Source: Symsagittifera roscoffensis
Taxonomy: Eukaryota > Xenacoelomorpha > Acoela > Convolutidae
NCBI RefSeq assembly: GCF_963678635.1
Contig: NC_087071.1
Location: 10,555,088-10,619,087 of the forward strand
Reading direction: 5' to 3'
DNA length: 64,000 nt
The position numbers were made by a program, and so were the translations under genes. Under the pieces are notes generated by a model, which was given only the letters and a program-made list of their open reading frames with translations, did not search any database and was not told the DNA's origin. Below, one piece after another: positions 31,752 through 45,600 of the stretch (its first letter is position 1; each line of letters opens with the position of its first letter).

Positions 31752-31934
31752 AGATCTACTTAACAATCTCTTCCCCCTTTCAAGAAAGTGAGGGATCGTT
31801 AAGTAGATCAAAAGGTCGATTTTTTGACCAATCAGAATGAGCAGTTTTTATTCTCAATACAAATTCTTGAGTTAATTTACTGTAATTATTTTTCAGGGGT
31901 GGACATACAATATGGGGGGTTGTTAAGTAGATCC
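31752..31934. mobile_element. Short inverted-repeat element
   Basis: GATCTACTTAACAA at the left (31753) is reversed as TTGTTAAGTAGATC at the right (ending 31933), with C-rich and G-rich runs just inside, and another GTTAAGTAGATC at about 31799. Non-coding; a MITE or remnant of one. Confidence 0.55.
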
Positions 31935-33589
31935 GTGTTTTGCCCTGCTGAAAAATTGATAAAGAAAAGTTGCAAAGGGACATGTTTTTGTGATTAACCC
32001 AACAACTCCACTTCGCAGCAGAGTAGAGACTTCATTTGATTGTTTTCTTTTTATTAAGGCCGGAAAAGATAATCATAAAATCATAAACCAATTAGCTGCT
32101 TGGTTTGTTGTTATTTTTTTCTGCAAATACATGAATTCTAAAACTGAAGTTTTGGCACAATTTCATCGGAAACTTTATGTACCCACATTGGCAAACAAAG
32201 ATTATTGCAATAGATTCTTATACAGATTTTGTTATAGTATAAAATCTATTGTACACAACCCAATTAAGCACCAAAATGTATGATGTAGATATTTTTACAG
32301 GTCATAAAAATCGATTATATAGTCTAAAAATGGATTTTTTTGCGATGTTATGTCTGCAGAGAATTTGTATAGAATCTGTTTAAAATCGAATATTATCGAT
32401 TGTAAAGCATTTCTACTGACCCAAAAACAAGCATCTTGTTTGAAAACCCAAAACAAACAATGAAATCAAAATAAACGACACAAATCATAAAAATCATCAA
32501 TATAAACAAGATTTTGGGCACAAAAATATACAATAAAAAAATGAGCATCATCAAACTAGAGAAGATTTTGAGCTCAGTACATGCAATATTTTCAGAAAAA
32601 TTATCAATACCCAGGCCCAGCAATCTTTGACTTTAATTTTTAACTTCTGAAGAATCTTTGGAAAATCTTGAAGTAAAAACTTTTGAAAACGTTTCCATCC
32701 CCCATAACAAGCACAAATACACACATATACAAACAATATCTAGCAATACAAGTACTTTGCTTTCTCCGTTTTTGTCCTTTGTGACAGTTTGATGTTGTTT
32801 TAATCGATTTTAGTTGCTTAAAAACACGTAACGAAACTTTTTTTTGCTCACGAAAAATTACTAAACAAAGTTTTAAGGAAAATAAAATGAATTTTATAGT
32901 GTAAGCAATCTGTATGATATGGATATACAACTTGTTTACTTTCTGTATATAATCTATATGAAAATAATCACGTGAAATTGGAGTTTGGTTACTATCGAAC
33001 GATTCAAACAAACATGAATTGCAATTGATTGTAATCGATTTGATAGTCAAAAAATTCTTCAATTTAAAGGATGAAAAACAGATAGCTGAACTGTATACTT
33101 TAATATCGATAAACGATTGAAATCTTAGTTTTGCCGCTGCGGGTAGGTTTAGTTGTATAAATTCTTCAAAAAACGCTTTTCGGTCCAGCTGATCGTTTGG
33201 TCACTCAATCAGGGTTCTTAAAATAAAATGAAAAGCTTTTTGTTCTGTTTACGAGATTTGGTCTTGGGCATCAGGATTGTTATGATTGACTGTGTAAAGG
33301 ATCAGAGGTGATTCATGTTAAGCCAGACACACTATTTTAAAATTTTACATCTACCATCTGTCATAAACAAGAAACCTTATGAAAATATATGTAATTATCG
33401 GGAGGGTCGCAAAAAGTGCTATTTTTTATGTGAATGAACGCGTTCAGACTAACCTAAATAGTTAGATTGGTATAAATGGGCGATCGCTGGTGGTTTCAAC
33501 GGAGAAATTGTAAAATAATTGAAAACGAATCTTATTTTAAGTGAGTTTACCTTAGGTAGGAAAGCAAAGCTGGAAAAGAGCATCCATTG
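31935..33589. other. AT-rich intergenic DNA
   Basis: Short frames without start, splice or similarity support. The 97-codon frame at 31990 shows no recognisable domain. Nothing else seen. Confidence 0.35.
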
Positions 33590-36500
33590 GGTTACTACAA
33601 AAAAAGTTTGCCAAAATCTGTTTTTTCACCATCCAATTTTTTTATAGTGACAAAAAAGGGCGACACTTAAAAACAATTATTGCTTCAACTATTTGTCAAT
33701 AAAAACTCGTGAGACTCTGAAACTGGGAGAGAATACATAAAAAACGAAGATCCATTAAGCATCTGCACATATATAACTTAAATAAGAGGTATCCTTTTAT
33801 CAGAAACCGAATGAAACTTATACCGTTTCGAAGTTTAATTGACACATTTTTCGAAAATTGGGTTTTTCCTTGTAAAATAATTCGATTCTGCTGATTTGTC
33901 CATTATTTGTTCTAAACTTTTTTAAATCTATAATTTACATATATACATAATCGATGCAAAGTTTTAAATCATAGGTTTTGAATTTGCGTAGAGACCTAAT
34001 ATGTAGTTATAAGAACTAATAGAAATTGCGCAGGAAGTTTGTTTTGAGTTTTTTTTTCGTTATACAACTTCTGCGCTTTTTAATGTATCAAAGAATTTTT
34101 TCTGTTTTCAAGAAACTGTGTAAAGTGCTGATCAATTCGCATTGATTTCAAGCTGAGTTTCGTTAAAAAACTGTTTAGGTTTCAAATGGTTCCCAGAATT
34201 GACAAAAGTTTTTGGAATCTTACAACAATTATATTGAATTTAGAATCAATTAGAATGTAGTATGAAAAGTTAAGAACAGTTGAAGGGCAACTTACATAAA
34301 CTCATCTAGAATCTCATGCTACAAAAAAAGACAACACCAAAATTGTAGTCCTCCTTTTCTAGGGTAATTTGGATAACAGTATCAATTAATCTGTACCAAC
34401 TCTGCGAAGCGGCCTAATGCGACAATTTAAAAAAATGAGTAATGGTTTTTTCCCGGGTTGACCTCCATACACCAAAAATGCTTATCATACATTTCCATAC
34501 AACAAAAATCATTATCATACAAATCCATACATTAAGTGTATGGAGAAAATGCTTCTCATACAATTTTCATACATTTTCAAAAAACAATAGAAAAAAAAAT
34601 TTAAACCATTTTTGAGAACAGTTGAACAGACTGGTGACAAAAAAAACTGATTTAAAACATTTTTTGAAAAAAAATGCTTTTCATATAATTTCCATATATG
34701 GAAATTGTATGACTGGCATTTTTTGATGGCGACACAAAAATTTTTTCAAGTAATTTTGAATATTTTTCCCAAAAGTTTTTGTTTTTTCAACCGCATCAAA
34801 TTTTGTACGCAAACAAACATTTTCCGAAGAATTTTTTTTTGCATGCAAAAGTTATTTTTTTTTTGTGTGCATAACGTAATCCTGGATACGATTATATTGA
34901 CTTTGTTTTTCTTCTCACTTAAAATTTTTCTGTCAAAAACGCTGAAATTTCATATTTTTTTGAATGGCGTGTTTATGTATGCCTTGATCAATGTCTGAAA
35001 TTCAAAAAATAAAATAATCATCACTGAAAAAAAATGCCAAAAATTAAAAGTTTGTTACGTTTGTTATATCATTTGTGAAAGACATCTAGAAGACAATTCA
35101 GGTCGATTTTCATGCATTGTAAATGTGAGACTGTCCAACTTTTGGTGCTTTGAGTAACCAAGGTCTTTGTCACTTGCGTTCGGTTGCAAACACAACACAA
35201 AATTTTTCAAAAATTAAATTTGGAAACGAAAACATTTTTTGGTTTATTTAGAAAACACCTATCATACAATCTCCATTTATGGGAAAATGTTTATTATAGA
35301 GTTTTCATACATTTTTTGAACTGTGGAATTGTCAAAATCCATGGTGAAAATCAAACTCAAATCAATATGTTTTGATCTAAGAAAACTGCTAAAACTTTTT
35401 GCTTGCCTTAAGACAAATTTTGTCATCTGTCTTAGAGTGTCACAAATTGCAGATGCTTTTTATGGGGAAAAAAACAAAAAATTGAAAGCAGTTGCTTTTT
35501 TCTCTTCTGACTCTTTTCGAAATTTTAGTTTCTAAGCTCAAAAGAAGACTGAGAATTCACTTGTGGTCATTTTATTTTTGAGAGTAATGGGAGTAAATAA
35601 CTCGCATTGAACCTCGTTCTTCAGAGCCTAAATGGTAAATGAACCCTGTTCAGAAATCCATCATAACTGAACTTTGCCGAATTTATTGGTCTAGTGATTG
35701 ATAACCAATGTTGAATTCATTTTTTACATAGCTTTTTGGGATATTTTTTTCGAGCATTTGCTTTATTTTTTGCATTTGATAAAAAACAGCTCGATTTTTC
35801 AAACTTTTCTGTTTTCTATTTTTTTTCTAATTGAATTGCAATGTCAGAAGCTGGGCCAATTAACTACTTAAGGACAAGTATATTCAAGAGTTGATCTACT
35901 TGGGCTGTCCTATTGAAAGTTTTTGTTGTTGAAGTTTCAATTCGTTTTTTTTTGTAAAAAATCATTTCATCTTAAATTGCTTCATATCGAACAAATTTTT
36001 TTGTAGAAACCGTTGTATAATCACTAGGAACGAGAAATTTTAGTTGTGGGACAATCAATTTAGAGGTCACAGCGGCCGACTATGTTTTCAATTTTTTTCT
36101 TTCCGTTTTTCAACTTTTTGGTCGTTTTAAGTGATGGAACTACATTTGGTTGTGTTGCAATTTGAAAACTTTAGTTGTCAAATTTTAAACGAAACTACAA
36201 AAAACTAATGATTCGCAGTGTTTTCAAAATTGATACCAAGATAATAAAACTGCATACAGAAAATCTTTGAGTGTTTTTCTGATTATAGGTTCATCATATT
36301 TGTATCAATTTTGCAAACTGCGAAAATTTTGTTTTTGCAATTTTGAGTAAATTTTGACATGAAATTTCAAAATAGGAAAACAACCATACATAACTAACAT
36401 CATTAAAAACGGTTGAGCAGTTTTTTCAGCAATTGCAGAATTAAAGCTAGATAAAATCAAATGTTGTTTTGGATATTATCATATCAATGTTGTTTGATGC

Positions 36501-37720
36501 GAAGGTCTAATATTATGAAAATCGATGCAAATTTTTATCAGCTGTGAAAGAGATCACTGTATTTACCTGTTTAATTTTTATTGCAAATCAGTGCATAAAT
36601 CTCAACATTCAATGTCAAAATTAAAGAAGGATGATTGATCTGAAGGTTCCGATTGACATTTAGCATCTATGTACCAGTTTTTGCCATTGAATTTTGAACA
36701 CAAAAAACACCCCACAAGCTATGTAAAAAACAATATAACAATTCAAAGCTCGTTATCAATCAAAACTAATCGCAGTTTTAAATGACTTCTCAGTCTATTT
36801 TGAGCTTAGAAAGAATTTCGAAGTAAGCCAGAAGAGAAGAAAGCTACTAATTCCAATTGTTTGGCATTTTTCCCCATAAAAAACATAAGCAAATTGTGTC
36901 ACTCTAAGACAAATTGCAAAAAAGAGGCCTGCAGCTGTGGGGTTGTCTCTAATTTTAGTATGAGCTTCTAGATGAGCTAACGGAAGTTGGCCTGTGAGTC
37001 TTGTTATTTTTTTGTGCTACGTTCTGAATATTTCTAAATTCAAAATAAATGTTATAACTTCAGAAATTTTTCGTCAAAACTGAGAATCATTCGAACCTTC
37101 AGCAGTTTTTTTATTGAAACGTTTTTTAACAGTTTTTTTATGTAAAATCAATGACAAAACAATCATCACTTTCTTCAGGTTTTTGAAAAAAGAAAAAGTC
37201 TTTAATACACTAAAAAGCGTAGAAGTTGTATAACGAAAACAATTCTCAAAACAAAATTCCTGTGGAAATTTTACTAGTTCTTATAACTATATATTAAGTC
37301 TCTACGCAACTTCGAAACCTTTTATTGGATTCAAAATTTTGCTTTAACTATGTATATGTGTAAATAACAATTTTTATAACACGAATAATGGGCAATCAGC
37401 ATAATCGAATTTTTTCACAAGGGAAAACGAAATGTTCGAAAAATGTGTCATATAAGTTTCGAAGCGGTACCCTTTTCTTTCGATTTCTGTAAAAAGATTA
37501 ATTATATAACAGTTAATTAAGGAATATAGGAGCTGGTGATTAATGGATCTTTTTATTTTGTTATGTGTTCCCTCCCAGTTTTAGAATCTGACGATTTGTT
37601 GTTGACAAATTGTTGAAGCAGTTTTATTCTGAAGCCTCGAACATTTTTTGTCACTAAAAAAATTAATCGGATGGTGAAAAAAAACTGACTTTGGCAAATT
37701 GTTTTTTGTATAATAACACA
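33590..37720. mobile_element. Large inverted-repeat element (foldback) about 4 kb long
   Basis: The left arm, read outside in, matches the reverse complement of the right arm block by block: 33590-33770 with 37560-37720; 33790-33915 with 37380-37500 (ACACATTTTTCGAA, AATTCGATT.TGCTGAT); 34060-34115 with 37185-37235 (CGTTATACAACTTCT); 34150-34230 with 37085-37180; 34300-34345 with 36940-36990; 35385-35560 with 36780-36920 (TTGTCTTAGAGTG); 35690-35760 with 36690-36770. The left arm is interrupted by a separate element at 34452-35335. The arms are diverged, so the structure is old. The unpaired centre (about 35770-36640) has no long frame. No transposase was found. Confidence 0.7.
34452..35335 (+). 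mobile_element. Non-autonomous hairpin element inserted in the left arm
   Basis: It opens CCCGGGTTGAC, as do copies at 56977 and (with one change) 55147, and is absent from the equivalent point of the right arm, so it is a later insertion. It is full of small palindromes of the CTTATCATACA / CCATATATGG type, for example around 34680-34712. Its body (34720-35190: TTGATGGCGA, GTATGCCTTGATCAATGT, GTTCGGTT) aligns with 57210-57670. The final 120 bp are matched in reverse at 55215-55345. Confidence 0.65.
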
Positions 37721-38482
37721 CTGGAGTGTTCCGTTCTACTCGAAGAAAGCATTTTGAGAACTATTCGAAGCAATCGACTTACTAGAAAGTAATACGAATG
37801 AAGCGCATCTTGAACCAGTTTTTTCTATGTATTTCGATAATAATGTTTGATTTTTTACTCAAAAGGTATGCATTTGAAGAGTGCTGTAATTCTTTAGGCC
37901 AAAAATTGTGTTATTCTGTGCACGAAAGCTTAACTAGAAAGCAGAAAACGTTCTGAAATCTTCTGCTTTGGCGCAGAATAACTTGTGAACTGGAACGAGT
38001 GTCGTAAACTATTATCAAAGGAGTAGTCATTCGATTGCTCACAGGTTCAAATCTTTGAAAACATCGGTGACATCATTGAATCAGTAATGGAAGTTACGTA
38101 AACCAAATCTAAAAAGATTCAAGTGAAGAGTTGTTGATAGTTGATACTTAGTTTGTCGAGTTCTCTGATTTTTTAGGAAAAAGTTTCAAATAACAAAAAC
38201 GTACCAGATGATACTGAAATTTTATAAAAAATGATTTGATATTTATAAAAAACGAGTCAGATAGTTGGATTAGAGTTGAATTTTGATGGAAAATTATCCA
38301 GTAAGTGAGAGCTTTTTTAATGATTTTACTATTCATGAAAAAAGGCTGGAAAAACAATCAAAGGTAAAATTTTGTTTTGTGCCTGAAAATAAGTTGTTTT
38401 ATACCACCATGCAAGTTTCTTCATAATCAAAGGACTTCATAATCAAAGAGAAAAATCTCTCAAACTGTTTGCAAAATAAATA
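37721..38482. other. AT-rich spacer
   Basis: No gene or repeat supportable. It leads directly into the truncated retroelement copy without any target-site or LTR boundary. Confidence 0.35.
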
Positions 38483-38888
38483 AACAAGCAAGCGTAGCAC
38501 GTATACTTTTTGCAGGATTTTTTGGAATATTCTCTACATCAATAAATAAAATACTTTTAGACGCTCAAATAAAAGAATACAATACCAAGCTATCAACAAC
38601 ACCAAACACATTTCAACACCAAATTCACAAAATAAAACAAATACAACGCCTACAACACCACAACTACAAAACCTAAACCATAACCATCCCTTATCATTAG
38701 TACTACCAAACTTCAGAAATATAGCCCTAACAGACCTCATGACTTCGAGAGCTAATTATCCACAAAACCCATTTCAACACATAATATCTCAACTACCCAA
38801 TATAGAAGACACATACCAACAAATTGCAGAACAACCTCATACCACTAACTTTCGTTCTAAGAACAATCATCTTTTTAGCCCACGATGA
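38483..38888 (+). pseudogene. Env-like gene tail, truncated second copy
   Basis: The sequence starts abruptly inside the membrane region (KQASVARILFAGFFGIFSTS, equal to env residues about 738-757 at 14793) and follows the proline-rich tail with indels that break the frame (a stop is met by about 38670). It ends in TTTTTAGCCCACGATGAGCC, identical around the junction to the first copy. Nothing of the upstream element is present, so this copy was cut off at its 5' side by deletion or incomplete insertion. Confidence 0.85.
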
Positions 38889-40678
38889 GCCGCCAAGTTG
38901 GAGCACTCAACCGCTCATTTTCCCACCCAGCCAACCTCCAGAGCAAACTCCCCATCATCCAACTTTTTGCTTTCCCTCCACCTCAATCACCTCATGATAA
39001 CACTTCATCCAGCATGGAATCAGACACTAATTTCAACACAACTGTTTATAACACTATCTCCCAATTTAATAACTCCGATATTGAAACCCCCGACGAATAT
39101 ACAAACTCCGAACCCAGCCTTTCCCAACCTACAATCTACATTTTCCCAACCTCCCTTTCAACCTATTCATCCCCAAGTCAAAATTGAACCCCCCTCCCCT
39201 CCCTCTTCCATTTCAAATGTAACACCCATATGTTCCCACTTAACCAGTGAACCGTCTGATAACAATAGCCCTGTAGATACGCAAAAATCACACGAGCTTG
39301 ATAACTTCATAACACTTCAACAACAACTACAGCACCCTCAAACAATAACCATTCACCAACTCTCACAATCCATAACATCATCCAACCAATCAACCCCAAC
39401 TCCCTCTTCACATTATACCCCTTCGCAAAACCCAACTTCCTCATCAAAACCATCCTCCAGTACACACCGAGCTTACCAAACTTTCAAAAGAAAATTCTCT
39501 AATACTCCATTTCCCTCTAACCCAGGAACATCCACAACATTTGTCAATCATCCACTTGACACTAAAACTAAAGAATTTCTCCAAATATGTTTACCATTTC
39601 TCCCCCAATACACATACTTTCATTCAGACCCTAATAACGAAAACCCTTATTATGTAAATGAGCACGTAATATGCCCTACACTCTCGTGGACATCATTCTA
39701 TCACTTTACTATTCCACTCTCACCAACATTATATAACACCCCTCTTGACAACGAACTATGCAACTATGCAACTCTATTTTCTAACAACAGCACTAACCCC
39801 AAAACAATTCACACAGATAGGATACAGGCAATCACTAATCAAATTCACCGCACCCAAAGCTAACGAATATTCTATCGACTACTACGATCATAACATCATA
39901 CGACCTAACGAAGACATCTTTCTAAACGACGACCAATTTGCTAATCCACAACTAACAGAAAAATTTTTCATCAAAACACCATACAAATTCACCCTCAACA
40001 CCTTAGATAAAAAATACGACAACGTCATTTCGGCAGCACTCCGGGATATTCATGGTTATGGTTCATACTTTAACAACTTTAAGCACTTTTCACTAACCTT
40101 TCACTTCCTCACGCCCAAGGAACGTGATTTACACTAATCACACGACGTCGTGTTACGAACTAAACAAACACACACGTACACTTACTATCAGTTCATCCAG
40201 CATAATTAAACTCATAATACACCAGCCCGACAACCTCACCATAGATATCAATACATTAACTCTAAATACACTTCACCATTTTTCTTAACTTACCTATTGT
40301 ATTAAAGACACTAATCTACAAGGCATCCTCCGAAATTACGATCCCATCACCCAAACTTATATATTCTGTCCTCTAACCAAACTCTTCAACGTAGATGAAT
40401 CCCGTCCACTAATCGTCCCACGCGAATTCCTCCAGCCCGTTGAATTTCCAATACTAGAACTCATATGTAACACTCGATATAATCATAAAAAATAACCTTA
40501 TTCAAAACACACGATATGAACTCTAACCTAGCACTGAAGAGCACAACATCATTTGAGCACTCGCATTCTTTTGGTCACTTCTTCAAACTAAACACATTAT
40601 TCGTTTGCTAGCTAAATTACTAACCTCATCAGACATAATCCACGACGTTTTTCCCCACGGATTCTTCACCGACGATTA
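38885..40678 (+). pseudogene. Broken second copy of the 601-codon accessory gene
   Basis: It begins MSRQVGALNRS at the conserved ATGA and stays open for 100 codons. It then needs frame changes near 39150-39185 and 39750-39860, and meets stops at 40135 and later. Across these pieces the mixed region is clearly the same protein: PTLSWTSFYHF, NEYSIDYYDHNIIRPN, FFIKTPYKFTLN, FSLTFHFLTP and LRTKQTHTY all match. The low-complexity first third is much more diverged. It ends at GATTAG near 40678, followed by a weak intron-like start. Confidence 0.85.
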
Positions 40679-42271
40679 GGTAATTTGAATTAAATAACTT
40701 ACTAATAAATACGGACAAAAACTAACCATTCTCAATAAATGTTTTCTTTTTTCTTCTTAGGCACAATCATCAATCATCTACAAAACAAAAAAGCGAAAAA
40801 AAAACAGAAAACTTTTTCTAGATTCATAAACTTCTAGTAACCAATTTCAATAATTGAAGCAGTAAAGTTCTTCCTAACAAAGCAATAAATTGATACATAA
40901 ATTCGTTTCCCCAATGCAGTAAAAACATTTACAATTGAAAATAAATTGATAGTTTCAATCTCCAAATCAAGCACTAAACTTCATAATTTCAAAGTAGTAA
41001 ATTAATAAAAGTAGCCCATAATTTAAAAAAGCAGACTAAAGTTTCAAAGAGGCTTCTTTAGATTTTCAAAATTCACTCGCCCACAAACTCTATCCACAAT
41101 CGCTCAGCTCGCCAACGAAGAGTTTTTTAAAATAGTGAATTTATGTCTTAAGTTTCACTGATAACAACTCCAACCAGTATTAACACGTTTCAAATTTTTC
41201 TTTAAACCGGTTGGAAAGAAATTATATAATAATCCAAACTAACCAACGCAAGCTTACTAAACACCACAAACCACAACCTAACAGCATGACTTGGAAAATA
41301 AAAACCACGGTACCCAAATTGGAATAACACCGGCTTAGAACTGGATAAAATATTTTTTTGAAGACTACTTTTAAGTCTGAACACAAAAGAAAAAAACACC
41401 AAAAAACCAAAAGACAAACCCAAAAGAATTTGATTGTTGAGAAAAAGACATAACTGAGACACCAAAAGAAAAAACCAGTAATAAAAAAGGCACGAAAAGT
41501 TGAACTAAAAACAGGACCCTCCAAAAAAGAGAGCATGAAATTATGCCCTTACTCCTCACTCCTGGCCTAACCCACCAGAAGAGGACGTCTTGAGCATGCT
41601 CTATAGCCGATCTCACCTACCGTGCTACATCCACCCTTTGTGACAACACCCTTTTATTTTGACGAGAGTTACTCAAGTGTGAGTAGCTCTTAAAAATATC
41701 CGAACTAAATAATAACGCTTTTGCGATAAAAACTAATAGAAGATCATGACTAAAAACAATATTAACAAAGATTTATAAATGTAAAAACTACAAGGCAGTA
41801 TATAGATAACATACAGCCCAAAGAGGAGCAGCAAGGAACTTGACAACCCAATCACACTCCAACTACGGAATGGCAAGACACAGCTCACATGCTGCCTACA
41901 GGCACTACACTCATCGGATTTAAAGTACGAGTTGGCATCGCAGCAAAGGAAACCCATTGCCGCCGAACATTGGTCATCTCGATGTTCAAGTATACGTACA
42001 GATCAAAGTCACCAGGCACTGCATCCAAAGTCAAACTACATGGCACTCCCGAATGTGATTGGACCATTGCTATTCTCTAAAATCAACCAGATCAACACTC
42101 ATCACAACCGATCAAAAATCATAATACGATCTCCCAAAACTATCGTGATAACATCTATCTCTAATTCCAAACCAAAAAAAATATTCTCGCAGCCTCTAAA
42201 GAAAAACACCATCATCCATCCTACACTACAAAAGAACATTGAAAAACTAAAACTCTCTAAACCCAGATGGG
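40679..42271 (+). other. 3'UTR of the second retroelement copy
   Basis: Matches 17000-18570 in order, including CTCAGCTCGCC near 41103, CCTGGCCTAACCCACCAG near 41561, GAGCATGCTCTATAGCC near 41592, the hairpin at 41664-41691 and GATGGG just before the LTR. There is no coding frame; a run at 41932-42291 is open by chance. Confidence 0.75.
41664..41691 (+). promoter_or_regulatory. Conserved 3'UTR hairpin, second copy
   Basis: Arms GAGAGTTACTCA and TGAGTAGCTCTT around the same AGTG loop as at 17953-17980. G-T pairs replace the mismatch seen there, so the fold is kept although bases differ. Confidence 0.55.
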
Positions 42272-42649
42272 TGGAACCAGATCTAAACTAGTCTCTATCA
42301 TTGGTTATTATTATGATTTTTTATCTTTATAAAATATTAAATACAAACCAATCATACTCCATCAAACTAACAACCCAATTATTTGTAAGTGTTGCAACTA
42401 CTTGTAGTTTCAACACCAGAACAGTTTGAATTAAACTTAGAATACAGTTGTTCTCATTCTGGAACTAATTCGCGTAAACCGGTGTACACTAGATCTATTG
42501 ACACTAGGAGATATAAGAGTAAGATTAAGATCGGTATTAGATTAAGAAGTTGCACGAATCTATCCGGCCGAAAATTTAATAGCGTAACGAGCAGACGGTG
42601 TTCCTTATCTGAAATTACTCTATGAGTATAGTAATCCGCAGATAACTCA
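42272..42649 (+). repeat. 3' LTR of the second retroelement copy
   Basis: Starts TGGAACCAGATCTA and ends GATAACTCA. It shares long blocks with the LTRs at 75 and 18571 (for example AAGTTGCACGAATCTATCC and GAGCAGACGGTGT) but is shorter and clearly more diverged, so it belongs to a sister subfamily closer to the solo LTR at 30564. Confidence 0.9.
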
Positions 42650-45600
42650 GTTACTTAGATGAAACAATCAGGTCCATATAAGACAATACTTAATAGAAAA
42701 TTCTCAGCGGCGCTTCAATAGGTTGAATTACTTTCTGCGCTTGCTCAAGTTGTTGCTCTATCAATGATAAATTTTCTATATTGTTGGATTATTGCGCTAC
42801 TTGAAACAAATTTATTAGCGCGCTCAAGTGGGGGTTTTGTCTTTGAAGGGGTAATGAATGAAAGTGAGGGTGGGGTAGAAAACTGGGTGAGGGCTTACTT
42901 TTTTGCTTTTCATAACTGTAAAACACATAGCATAAAAGTTTTGTCGAATATTCTGCAAAATAAACAAATTTACTTCTAGAAAGAAATTGAGTCATCGTCA
43001 AGGATAAGAGAATAAAATGATTTTTCTTCCAAACAAAATCGGTTATACTAACGGTATGATCAGTTTGGTGTTGTTTGATTTTTAAATGGGCTTATGTCTA
43101 AAATCAAGTAGGTAAGTTTATGGTTGAGGGGGGTTTGGTAATGTTTGAACTTGAAGGACGGCTTAACGCTTGATACCAATGGTTGAACTTCCTTTTTTAA
43201 CACCCCCTAGCTTAACCCCTACTCCCCTCCCCTAACTTATCCTCTTCACCCACTAACGCTTACTGAAGGTGGAGATTTTGGGGGTTAACGTTTAAACTAG
43301 GGGGGGTTGGATTTTTGACAAAAACTGAGAGGCACGGACGGGGGGGTTGGTTAAAAATTTAATTGAGGCGAGATTGTGGTAGTGGTGGGGGTGTGATTAG
43401 TAAACTGGTTAGAGGTAAACTTTTGTTTTTGCTGTGAATAAGTGTAAAAGACATGGCATAGAAATTCCGGCAAAATTTCTGCAAAATAAAAATTGTTTAT
43501 CATCTATCATAATGGATTATAACGGATTTTTCTTACAAAAATATTTGGCGCGCGTTATCTACCTGGTGAATATCAATGGTTGATTACGTTAAAATTGCAG
43601 AATGAAGGTATTATATTATGTTTTTTGGTTCATGTTAAGTCAATGGTAAGAGTTTTGCACATAACTTTTTTGTAAAGTTTACATAAAGTTTGAAAAGAAA
43701 ATGAGATTTTTTCTAAAAAAACTTTTTAAAAGGTTGTAAAATTTAATAGAAGTTGATCTAAAAACTAATTTATTAGATGATAATGCTCCTTATTTTTCAA
43801 GACAGTTCCTAATCTAGCTGAAACTATGCTGAAATCTAAATGAAATGCAGCTGAACTTTCCGAAAACTCGGGAAAATTGACAAAAAACTCAAAATTTTAT
43901 AACAGTTACGTACAAGTCATCAATTTTTACTTTTTACTCACTATATCTATTCCACTAACAAAAAGTTTTCCTTCTTAGACAATATATACCTTGTGAACAA
44001 CATCAATTCAGAAAATTAATTAAAATATTAATTTTGAAAGTTTCGGTGATTCGATTCTAACTTGAACTTTTATTAAAGATTACACCCAAATGCATCTGGA
44101 AAAAAAAATGAAATTGATTTTTCCAAAACAATTCAATCATTTTGGTTTTTTGATGTTTTCAGTTTTTAGTTAGCTATTTTACCATAAAAACACATTTTAT
44201 CCAATTTATTATCATAGTTATCATACTGGGTTCGTATATGAAACAGATTTGGAGCAATTTTCTCTATAAAATTTTAAAAATATATCTGTTGCTTAACAAA
44301 ATTAAAAGAGGTGCAAGTTTTTCTAGTGATTTTGATCTGAGGTTGTTTTACATAAGATGTTCTAGACCTTAAGAAGTTTTGTTTTTTTCTCAATTTTTTT
44401 TTACAGCAGAGCTTTATAGCAGTTTTTCTTCGACAATTCAATTAAATATATAACTTGAAGGCAGAATTTTAATTACTGATGTTTCTTAATTTCGCCAACA
44501 GAACTAAATTGCATGAAGTTCATCACTAAAAGAGCATTTTGGCGTTAAAAATGAATTCGCGAATCATTTCTTTACCAAAATTAACTCTAGAAGAAATCAG
44601 CTTGAGAACTGTAAACTTTAAATTATTCTAATTAAATCATAAAAACAATAGAAATAAATATCCAAAAAAATCGTGTTTTTGTCTATACTTGATATATTTG
44701 ACGTTCAATTCTTTCTTAGGGTCTTATTCATAAACTTCTGCAAGCACAATTTTCACAAAGTACTCATTTAAATAAAAATTAATTCAACATATTTTCTTTT
44801 AACTTTCGAAACTAATCTTTTTGGTCTTTGCTTGATCTACAACCTCGATATTTCATTTTCTTCTAATACAGTTTGAGTTATATTTTAATGAAAGTTTGAT
44901 TGTTGATGTTAAAATGTATTATATCAATGAAACTACTCCGAAACAAATTTACGCCGAAAAACTCTCTGAGTAAGAACCTTAATGTATCCCTTAACGCATG
45001 ATTAAGATCTGTATACAAAGTAATCTGGAAATGTTCAAAGTCTAATAAAAAAATTTTTCAGGTAGTTTAACTTTTCTAAAATCCATATGATACAAAAGAA
45101 AAAACTATGATGTGATTCGCCATATACAAGCTTTCATAAAGCTGCTTAAAACACGCTTCTCCTTGGAAGTATTCAAAGACAATGAACTAGAAAACATAGA
45201 AACTGATATTCACTCTTTAGTTCATTTTATGCAGTTTCAATAATAATTATTGATTTAGATATAATTCAATTTAAGAACCATTACAATTCCTATTGTAGAT
45301 TTCAAGATTAGGATCTATTTTTTTAAATATTTTTGCGACAATATGAATTCGTTTATCAGAAATTAAATCTAATTGAAAATTTTTCAACTTTTTATGAAAT
45401 TCGTTTTTCATTGGTTGTTTTCAATCTTGTTCTCTAATTTGAGTTTTTGATTGGTTACATCAAATCAAGATACTTGATGTGTAAGTGAAAAACACTTTAG
45501 TTTGTTGTGTTTTTAAAGTTAATTTCAATAATTTTTCTTTTTTGCTTGATTTCAACTCGAAAGTTGAATTTTAGATATACGACTGTATCATTTCAACGAT

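Noticed and set aside
41889-42291. Open runs in the second copy's 3'UTR
   Set aside because: The matching region at 18180-18580 is not open in the same frame.
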